Assembly (NCBI GenBank): GCA_021399445.1
Contig: JAJTUQ010000004.1
Coordinates: 4,154,001 to 4,218,000 of the forward strand
Length of the DNA stretch: 64,000 nucleotides
Direction: 5' to 3'
DNA from: Xylogone sp. PMI_703
Taxonomy: Eukaryota; Ascomycota; Leotiomycetes
The notes below the pieces were generated by a model. The model made no database searches. It was given only the letters and a program-made list of their open reading frames with translations, and had not been told where the DNA came from. Below, in pieces: positions 55,672 to 64,000 of this stretch. The first letter of the stretch is position 1. The number at the start of each line of letters is the position of its first letter. The position numbers and the translations under genes were made by a program.

Positions 55672-58304
55672 GCGACTGCCGCCCAGATGGCTGGAGACGC
55701 ACACTGCTGATACTTGTCTGGTGTGATTCTTTAGTGGAGAGATGTCAATTCAGGATAGTAACCACGGGAGGATACACGGGACGGAGAAAATAGATTGCGC
55801 AAACGCTCCTAATGGGGGAATTGTGGGGTGGAGCAGAACAGGGCCAGGAGGGAGCGAGGAAGGGAGGGAGGAGGGGTGCCTGAGAAGCATATGCTGATGA
55901 GACTGAACACAATCGAACGATCTGAAAATGGAATGAATAGATGCATATTCGGATGAATGTTTAAAAAAGGGAAGCACACAGCTACCGGCATTATGCCCGA
56001 TGCGCATCATCACGGCTACACAAGCAGTAGACAGGAGGTCAGATTCTGACAGCCCACTTGCATGTGTTGGGGGAGGATTGAGTGATTCGCTGCAACGGTG
56101 CTATACAGCGATCGACAGAAAGGAAAGGAAGGAAGGAACGCATGTAAGGTACTGAAAAGGTACAACTTCTTAATTAAGGATAGGAAGCCACGCAGGCGCG
56201 GTAGTGTAGCAGTCGTAGCAAGGACTCCATTTTATTACCTGATGAGAAGTGCAGAAGAGCAACTACGAAGTTAATTCCGTGAAGAGATGTGGTTAGTGTG
56301 CGGATGGGGCTCGGTCAAATAGGCTGGAAGGGAAGAGCTAGACTGGCTGGGACTAGGCGATGGAGCAGCCCGAGCATGCTAAGCCAACGCCGAGCAGCAG
56401 CGCTTTTGAGCCCGTTAGTGGTTCCCGGGATCTTTTGCCTGCGCTGTCTCGTGCCCTGTTTGGCCGCCTGAAGGCGCTGGAAGCGACGCCCCCTCCGCCT
56501 GACCAATCGCCCCAAGTCGGACCCCGGATTTTCTTGAGTATTCGGGGTTCTGGGCGCAGAAGGGGGGAATGGGGGAAGAGTCGCAAGTACCGCACAACGC
56601 GCGTTTTGCAGGCAAGCAATGGAGAAAAGGGGGCACGGCAAGGAGGCTGGTATTTTATTTGAGGATGATTGACGATTGTATCACGCAGCAGCAGCAACGA
56701 GCAGCAACGAATGGCGCTCGCGACGGAGTGCGTGCAGCAGAGTGGGCGATGATCATGTCCACTATTTGTCTATTTGTCCAGGAGAGAGATAAAGCTACGG
56801 GAGATAAAGCTGCGGCTGGTGGCTTTTGGGTCTGATACCTGATACCGATCATACCGCTGGGCTACAGCCGATAAGATAGGCTGCAGGGTACTTCTGCGCA
56901 CTGCGAGCGAAAGCTGGGAAACCAAGGTATCAAGGTACCGCTGTAGTACCGCAGCACCCACCCGCACAGGAGGGACTTGCACTGTACATACGCAGTACTT
57001 GTACATACACAGCAAGAGTACATCATCCATCCTGCAATCCAGAGCTCCACGCACCGGGCTCAGCCGTATTACCGGTAGCAGTGCAGTGGAGTACAGCAAT
57101 CAGCCCCAGGCCAGTACAGTCAAGCAGCATGCACGTACAGTCAGAACAGTCGCAAAACGCCGCCGTAGGGCAGAAAGAGAGAGTAAGAGAGAGAAAAAAA
57201 AGTCAACTCTTACGCACCATGTCTGCGCACAGTGCCGCAAATAACTCTCTCACTCGGCCGTCATGCTGGTGCTGGTGCTGCAATGGAACACCTTTGAGGG
57301 AAGGCAGAAAGGCAGTCGCACACAGTTGCGCATGTACATGTACCCCATGCAGGCGCAGGACCTTCCTGAAAGCTTCTGGCTCGCACGATAACAAGAGATA
57401 TGGGCGCCGCGCTCATGTGCCCACCAGCCAAAACCCCCGGGGCACCAAGAGCACCGTTTTCCCCCCTTCCCTTGGTCCCCATCGTTCTTCTGCTGCAGCT
57501 CTCTGGGTAGAGGGAAAGAAGCAGCAGCAGCAGCCCACGCGCCCCCCAGCAGACACCCCCCGAACCATCCAACCACCAGGCCCCCTAAAACGGCCGCAAC
57601 CCGATTCTGCTCCAGTGCCCTAATTAGTGCGCTCACTCACGTCCTTCCCTTTCATCATTCCCCCCTCGGCCCCGTCAGTCTCCTGCAGCTTCTCCCCCTC
57701 TCTTTTTGCACCTCCCTCACTCTCCTCTCCCTCTCTCTTGGAAAAAAGAATTTCCTCTCCCAGTAACTACACTTCTGAACAGCTCCAAGCAATATTCATC
57801 TTCAGTAACGCACACTGCATTCGTGGGTTGCGGTCACGCTACGCCCTTCTGCTCTGGTCCCCTTGGCTCATTAGCAACACGCCAGTGTGGCTCCCTGATC
57901 GAGAGTGGTCCAGGTTAGTCGCACCAGGCGGGCTTGCAAACCACCCCCGGCTCGCCCTGCCCATATCTGTGGCCGGACCCGGCACCTGTCAATTTCCCCA
58001 TCTTCACTTTCCTTCTTGACGGCACCACCTCCCGGAAGCGCATGCGAGAGGATTAAACTTCCAACTCCCAACGACACACCCTCGCGTCATTCTCCAGCAC
58101 TAGTACTACCAGTCCTCACCTCACCTCACTTCACTTCACTTCATATTACAGCAACTTCTTGCTCCAAGCTTGAGCTCCAAAGTTCTACCTTCCATCGCTA
58201 CGAGCAGCACTCCACGATCCACGATCCCCGTCCACGCTCAACCGGGCCGACGTCTCAACTATCAGATGAAACTCGAAACAACCATTGACCATGCGCCGCG
58301 CTAG
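55672..58304. other. Long upstream region of the RON1-like regulator
   Basis: 2.6 kb without a supportable gene. It becomes GC-rich, with TAC-containing repeats (AGTACATAC, GCAGTACTTGTACATAC) at about 56.94-57.02 kb, CAGCAG runs at about 57.52 kb and CT/CACTT tracts (58.10-58.14 kb) just before the regulator. Several overlapping open frames on both strands have no domains and low-complexity products. Long, CT-rich leaders with upstream ATGs are usual for fungal regulator genes. Confidence 0.5.
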
Positions 58305-60323
58305 ATGATTGCTTACACTGCTGCTGCTCCTGCCTCGTCTGCTCCTTCTGCCCTCACCGATGCCAGAGTCGCGAGCATGGCAGGCTACGATACGATCACG
58401 GTTTCTACCATGGCTGCTCCAAACCACATCCTGAGGCTCGGCACCCCCGACAACGAGGACCTCGGCGCCTTCGACCACGACCTGAACTTTGAGGGCGATG
58501 CCATGTTGTAAGTGTGCTCTACATTCTCGAAACTGGATAATTATTTCTCTTTCTACAATGATATATGACCCTTTTCTCGGATCCTCTATCTGTCGTGCCC
58601 ATGTGCTTATGTGATGATTTGCTTACCGCGATGCTCTTCCCTACTTTCCTTTGCTAACTGATATTTTCTCTCCCAGGGACGATGTGCACGCCCAGATGCC
58701 CGCCATCGCTTTCACTCCTTCCTATGAGTTCTCCGATGGCCTCTCTACTACCTTTGAAGATCCCTTCTCCTACCAGTCTGGTCCATTCGAGAGTCTGCTG
58801 GAAGGAAACCCCCAGAATAATACCGAGACCAGTACCAATGACTTGGATACCAAACTACTCGGGTTTGGTGCCCCGATTATGAAGTCCACCATCCTCGATG
58901 ACCGGGGCCAGACGTGGCCCACTATGTCTGCAGAGCTGTATGGCATGTTTTTCGTAGCTGAAGATGTATTCGCGGGAGAGAACACGGGCAGGCCAATGGA
59001 GTTGACATGTTACCGGCGGAATCTGTTCCAGATCTCCGGGACCATCACCCTCTCGCGCTCTATAGCAAATATCCTCAACGAGCAAGGCAAGCCAGTGCCC
59101 ATATACGAATTATCGGCCACATTGTCCGCCATTGAATCAATTGAGGGCAAAGCTACGGAGATTATCTCGGTTCCGTGGAAGACGGCAAATGCCCCGCCCA
59201 GCTCGGAAGACAAAGCCGGGGCATCGCCACCCAAATGGCCGCTGGACCTATCTATGAACCCAGAGCTGGATCCGTTGTGCGTCACATTACCCATTGCCTG
59301 GAAAAGGCTGCAGTTCAAGCATGCCACTGCCAACAATGGCAGGAGAAAGGGCTTGCAACAGCATTATGTTGTCCAGATTAATCTGATGGCTACTCTGGCC
59401 ACGGGAGAGACTGTCAAGTTAGCAGAGATCCAGTCCGGGCCCATCATTGTAAGAGGGAGAAGCCCGAGAAATTTTGATAGCAGAAAGGATATCCCTCTTA
59501 ATGAGAAGAAATCCGAACCTAAGCAGCGCACGATGAGTGATTCTTCAAATACTGGGGTTAAAATGGATCCTGCAGCGGTAGTCAGCTCTTATAAGTACTA
59601 TACACAAAATCCTATGCAAGTAAGTTGCATTATTCAATTCTCTTGCTTCTTATTCTTCTCTACTTTCGTGCTCTGTGGCAATTATTCATAAAGCTGCACT
59701 TTCCTAATCCCACACATTTGCCAAAAATTAAAAATAAAAGTTACTAAAGCATTTTGTAGCAACCGCTTGATCTCCCTGAATGGAAGACTAATAACCACTC
59801 TTCCACAACTCCAACCCATTCCGTAGATGCTAACTCGCAACGTCCATCCAAGAAGCAATCTATTACTTCTCCCACTCACCGTCGGCCACCGGTCCCAAAT
59901 CGCTGGAAATCATCTGAAAACCTTTCCAAGGGCTCAACAAATGGCCCCGTATCAGCACCCATCGATCTTTCCCTCATGGATGATGATTCTTCTACCAAGT
60001 CGAACCAGTCACAGTACGGTTCTCGCTCTCTAAGCATTGGTGATAATAGCCCGCCTACATCTGGTGCTTCAAAGAAGAATGCCAATAGTCCAATCGAGAG
60101 CGCAGATTTGCTTTATGAATATTTCCCATTAAGTCTGGATGACTGGTAAGTCTACACTAAGCCAGCTCGTGAGTACAATTGCTAAAAAAATGTGATTTGT
60201 AGGATGCCTCCTGTAGATGCCATCTATCGCCCCCATGTTGTACATCATACCATTATTCCAGAGGATATGAAAGCTCAGCAGCTCAAGAGTAAAGCCAAGC
60301 GGTACTTCTCCGCTGAAGACTAA
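58305..60323 (+). CDS. ron1: Ndt80/PhoG-family transcription factor (RON1-like)
   Basis: Four exons (58305-58507, 58677-59619, 59760-60145, 60203-60323), introns of 169, 140 and 57 bp, 550 aa. The Ndt80/PhoG DNA-binding domain spans about residues 138-342: TWPTMSAELYGMFFVAEDVF, CYRRNLFQISGTITLSR, VTLPIAWKRLQFKHATANN, QQHYVVQINLMATL and the basic end SGPIIVRGRSPRNFDSRKD. A Ser/Pro-rich region and a conserved C-terminus (YFPLSLDDWMPPVDAIYRPH, joined by the last splice) follow. In Trichoderma reesei the Ndt80-like RON1 activates the GlcNAc catabolic cluster in which it lies; the neighbourhood here (deacetylase, Ngs1-like fusion, hexokinase) supports the same role. Translation could alternatively start at 58378 (MAGYDTITVS). 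Confidence 0.9.
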
Positions 60324-62144
60324 CTTGCCTCAGACTCTCCGGCACGCATGGTAGGTGAACAGCCTTCAAGCATCGCAGAGTCTGCTCCCGTGGCCAGACC
60401 CCAACGTCAAATCATTCCTGGACCACTAGCTCTATCTTGAGGCCATGCTGTCGAAGGTAGAGATGGCGGGTGCGGATGCAGACCCATGCACGCCCATCTC
60501 TTGACTGCCATTCATGCGTAGCCCGACAATATCACAACGGGCAACGCAAGAGTGAAAAGTCTCGATATTGGTGTGCCTCTGAGGAAGGCTTCTCACGGTA
60601 GCTCCAATCCCAAGGGCTTGTGACCGGCAGAAGCTAGAACGGAAGATTCTCGGCTCACGATACCGACTGTTGAGCTCTCCATCTCGTGGTCACCCCTCAT
60701 CGGACGACCGCAACGGGTGGCGTTGAGTAGATTGGAACCAATGCAAGACAAAGTGCTTGCATATATCCTTATCTTCAGGGGCAGGTGGACTTTCTGCAAG
60801 CTTCCCCACAATGGCAACTGGAACGGCTGGACTCGGGCATACGGCAAAGGCCCGCATGGCATGCAACGGCATGATATAGGTAGTGTGTACGGTTGGGTGT
60901 GGTAGTGGGGAAGGGGGGAACAGAAGGTGTCAGGCACAACGTAAGGTTGCAGACGTGAACCGGGTCGTGCAACATAACACTCAGCGTCGACAAAGACCCC
61001 GGTTCCAAGAAGCGCCGAAGAAGCCAAGGAGCCGGCTTAGTCATGTACTTTTAGGGCGGTGGAACCGGATATTCTATTTTGCAGCAGATTTTCCAAATGG
61101 TTTATTATTGCTTTACGTCAATTGGTTAAGAGGGACAAAAAGGGCAAGGCATAGGTTTTATCATCATATATTATACCCTTAGTCATCATGGTCAATACGA
61201 CCTATAGGAAGGCATATTTAGAGGAGATTTCTTCCACATACAGATCACAATATATGGTCTTTTGCATTTTTCTAATTTCTTGCTCGAATGATGAACATGT
61301 AGAGATTAGGTACAAAGAAGACTGGTATCTTAGCACTCTAACAGAGACTATTGGTTTTCTATTCTTTCTTATCAAAAGTAACTAAGTTTCAAGATGCAAC
61401 GTAGACTAGAAACGTGATACTTTGGGTATTTTAGCCACGAAATATACCCGAGCGGTTGAAGAGGACGCCCCTCTCTTCTACTTGCGCTTTAAGGGGCAAA
61501 ATGACAATGCAAAAAAGACATAGACGATGGATATATTTCTTTAAAAAAAAAGGATTTTAAATCATGGGTAACAACAATAAAGGGACGGGGAAAAAGTGCT
61601 ACATCTCTCCCCACCCCCTTTTCAGAAACTACACTGATAATGCCACCCATACACGCACCGTACAGCACCCGCCCACCATACCATGCCATGCCTCACTCCA
61701 TATCAAAAAAACACATGCGATAGATGAACATGCGCTTTACCACACCTCTGCACACACACAACCAGGATGTTTTTGTCAATAGACAAAAAGGTGAAGAATA
61801 GGATTATAATGATAAAAACGTGATTCCATAACATAACGTAACATAACGCCTATATATGCATGTAAAATAGAAAGTAAAGATGTATGGGGTAAATAGACAG
61901 TGATGATAATGGTAATAAATGATAATGATAATGATGAAAAATCCCCCATATGCAATAATATATGGAAAGGAAGAAAAAGGCTTATCTAACATGACATGAT
62001 GTAGAAAACAGGGGAGCGAAATGGTGCTCCGTCATCTCCACCACCGCGCCCCTCTTATGTTTCCAAACAAGAGTTTCTCTTTTTTTGAAGTATGAATGGA
62101 TGCAAATGAGTATGTATATGTGTATCTCTTTCAATATGCATTTC
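60324..62144. other. Convergent intergenic region between regulator and hexokinase
   Basis: 1.8 kb with no supportable gene. It includes an AT-rich stretch from about 61.05 kb and a GATAAT/GATGAT-type simple repeat at about 61.90-61.94 kb. The adjoining 3' UTRs presumably occupy the ends. Confidence 0.5.
61899..61939. repeat. Imperfect GATAAT/GATGAT simple repeat
   Basis: Runs such as GATAATGATAATGATGA in the 3' flank of the hexokinase-like gene. Confidence 0.6.
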
Positions 62145-64000
62145 TCACACATGCGCAACAGCGGCTGCAACCGCCGCACCTAGCAATGAACTCTCTACTG
62201 CAGGTTCCAGCTCTAAAGTACCCCTCTCCCCTCCAGCAGCCTCGACCAACTCGTCGAGATGCTTCTGGCAATTCGCTCTGAACTGTGGATAGTTTTCTAG
62301 CACGGAGCCGTTGTATGCTACCAGCGTCTTTTTGCCGGTCGCGTGGCTGTGTGCAAAGGATATGATATCGTCGCCGAGAGCTGGAGGAGGTGTTGTCACG
62401 TCGGGAAGAGAGGTGGTTGCCGTTACGACGATGGATTTGGTGGATTTATCAACATCACCATCGCTGTCTGACTCTGGTGTTAGGGTGCCAGGGGCGTGGA
62501 TGTTGGCGTTAATGCTGGTATTGAGGTTGACGGTGTTGAGTTTGAGAGGAATAGGGGAGGCGGCGGTGGATTCGCCTTCGGAGCTGAGTTGCCAGAGGGC
62601 GTATACTCCTGCCGCGATCATTGCAGAGGCACGGTAGGAGACGTGGGATGCAATGGTGCGGAGTGCTTTGATGTCTGATTTTGTGGGGGATGGGTTGCTT
62701 GGATGAGCAGAGGTGAAGACTGAAATGGCGGTTTTGAGGGATGAAGAAGTATCACTGAAAACATCATGTTAATTTGGGTATCCATGGGGAGTTTGAGAAG
62801 GTTGTGAGTAGGATCACATAAGGAATTTGTAGGCGTGCAGGAAATGGAGATTATGACAGGGTCAGGACTTACGCTTCGATGAGGGAAATCGTCTGGGTAT
62901 CGAGCGAGTACGGCTCTTTTAACGACGGTGGAACGACACCTCCAAATAATCCAGCCGTCTGAATGCCTTCGATCAACACCAGCCTCGTAATCTCACCCAA
63001 ATAGCCACCACCAACAAGATGCTCTAACGGTTGGAAAGTTGGGTTGGGATGTCTCGATAATACATCCTGGTCGAATTTCGTAAGAGGTAGTATTCCATTT
63101 CCGAACATAGACAGTTCAGTATTGACGATAACGTGCGTCGCCGAGTCGAACCAGTTTTGAGGACGTTCACCAAATTTGGCAGAAGAGAAGAGATGAGTTG
63201 GGAGATGAACGGCGGCATTTACACCTGTTCCAAGGATGAGACCGAATCGGGTTGATGGATCATGGTATGCCTTTGAGAGAAGACATGCTGATGAGTCGTT
63301 GACTATTGCAAGAAGCTCTAGGTGAAGGCCCTTTTATAACAGTGTCAACACTACCCAGTTTCAGTGGTCTTCTTTAGAACAGATACACTTACCTTCTTCG
63401 AGCATGCGGCTTGAAGAATATCACCCAAGTCTTGACCAGATAGACCTTGGGCGGCCAGGAAACCCTTGCCCATGCCTTGGATGCGTCCACTTCTAAGAGA
63501 GGTTTGTCTAGAAGATGTTAGTCAGATGTTACTTTATTTTGTCAGGAGTCTTAGGATAAACTCCGGAATTCCAAAGAGACGGAATAAAATGGGAAACCAC
63601 ATACTCAATGGGGAACGACCATGCCAATCCCATCTGCAATGGTGATTCAGCTGTACCATAGCCAGCCAGCTGTCCAGAGAGCACCTCCTCAATTCTTTCT
63701 GCCATCCATTCGAAGAAAGCTATACCTTCAAGCTTTCTCACAGAGTTGCCGATTTTGAAAGATCCCTGACCTAATATCTTACTCTCCTGCTCGCCATCCT
63801 TCCCTCCAGACAACTGGATTAGAGCCAATCTAAACGTCGACCCGCCCACATCCAGAGCCAGAAAAGTTCCACTCTCATGACCCGTTGGGAGTTCCGAGTT
63901 GTAGGACGGCAGCATACACAACTGATTATCCTCCATACATTCCTCAACCTGCTTCTTCATTCCTTCTGACAACGCCGCCAACAGCAATGGGTCCGTTGGG
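62145..64000 (-). CDS. hxk3: Divergent hexokinase, GlcNAc-kinase-like (5' end beyond window)
   Basis: Four visible exons (64000-63605, 63507-63393, 63330-62873, 62754-62145; introns 97, 62 and 118 bp). The reading frame stays open to the window edge, so the N-terminus is missing. Motifs: phosphate-1 FLALDVGGSTFRLALIQ, LAWSFPIE, LLAIVNDSSACLLSKAY with the catalytic Asp, ILGTGVNAAVHLP, VNTELSMFGNG (where hexokinases usually have NTEWGAF) and GGYLGEITRLVL. These deviations and the position beside ron1, ngs1 and nagA fit HXK3-type GlcNAc kinases of filamentous fungi, which make GlcNAc-6-P for the deacetylase. A Ser/Thr/Asp-rich insert (STAASPIPLKLNTVNLNTS onward) lies in the last exon. Substrate preference is inferred. 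Confidence 0.88.

Noticed and set aside
56289..57636. Several overlapping 60-180-codon open frames on both strands upstream of the regulator
   Set aside because: GC-rich low-complexity products, no domains, and mutual overlap; best explained as a long CT/GC-rich leader and promoter.
61436..61500. tRNA-like phrase CCCGAGCGGTTGAAG resembling a Leu/Ser tRNA D-arm
   Set aside because: No T-arm (GGTTCGA-type) or matching acceptor stem follows within a tRNA length.

Overview
The window reads as nuclear DNA of a filamentous ascomycete (Pezizomycotina). Genes are compact, most are split by 46-75 bp introns with GT...CTAAC/CTAAT...AG signals, and the gene set is typical of this group: a TmpA-like flavoprotein, a DUF8035 protein, an Ndt80-like regulator and an Ngs1-type GH3-acetyltransferase fusion. 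A leotiomycete is my guess from overall flavour only. About 25 protein genes and two intron-containing tRNA-Ala genes can be supported. I assembled the exon structures by hand from splice signals and reading-frame continuity; for almost all split genes the exon lengths sum to a whole number of codons.

Layout. 0.7-7.8 kb: a Rei1-like zinc-finger protein lacking its usual N-terminal fingers, a TmpA-like membrane oxidoreductase, a small Cys-rich membrane protein and mitochondrial ribosomal protein mL50. 7.8-14.5 kb: a long stretch with no recognisable gene, with CA and GGGATT simple repeats. 14.5-15.9 kb: a METTL21-type methyltransferase. 16-21 kb: a gene-poor interval with broken or unrecognised coding fragments, one with a good intron. 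21-30 kb: DUF8035 protein, copper amine oxidase, secreted GDSL/SGNH esterase and a hypothetical protein. 30-43.5 kb: dense housekeeping genes (TANGO2-like, tRNA-Ala(UGC), Yop1/REEP-like, Mgm101, Coa4, biotin-protein ligase, Hri1, cytochrome c heme lyase, Cqd1/ADCK2-like kinase), several of them mitochondrial. 44.6-48.3 kb: a two-TM hypothetical protein, a Nop8/NOL8-like nucleolar protein and tRNA-Ala(CGC).

48.9-64 kb is the functional centre: D-amino-acid oxidase, N-acetylglucosamine-6-phosphate deacetylase, the GH3-GNAT fusion, an Ndt80-family regulator (RON1-like) and a divergent hexokinase (GlcNAc-kinase-like, cut by the window end). This matches the fungal GlcNAc catabolic cluster known from Trichoderma (RON1-controlled) and the Ngs1 sensor known from Candida. 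Kinase and deacetylase act in sequence on GlcNAc, the fusion is the likely sensor/co-activator and RON1 the likely regulator. The GH3 half lacks the residues expected for hydrolysis, which fits a sensor. The neighbouring D-amino-acid oxidase raises the possibility of a wider peptidoglycan-scavenging role.
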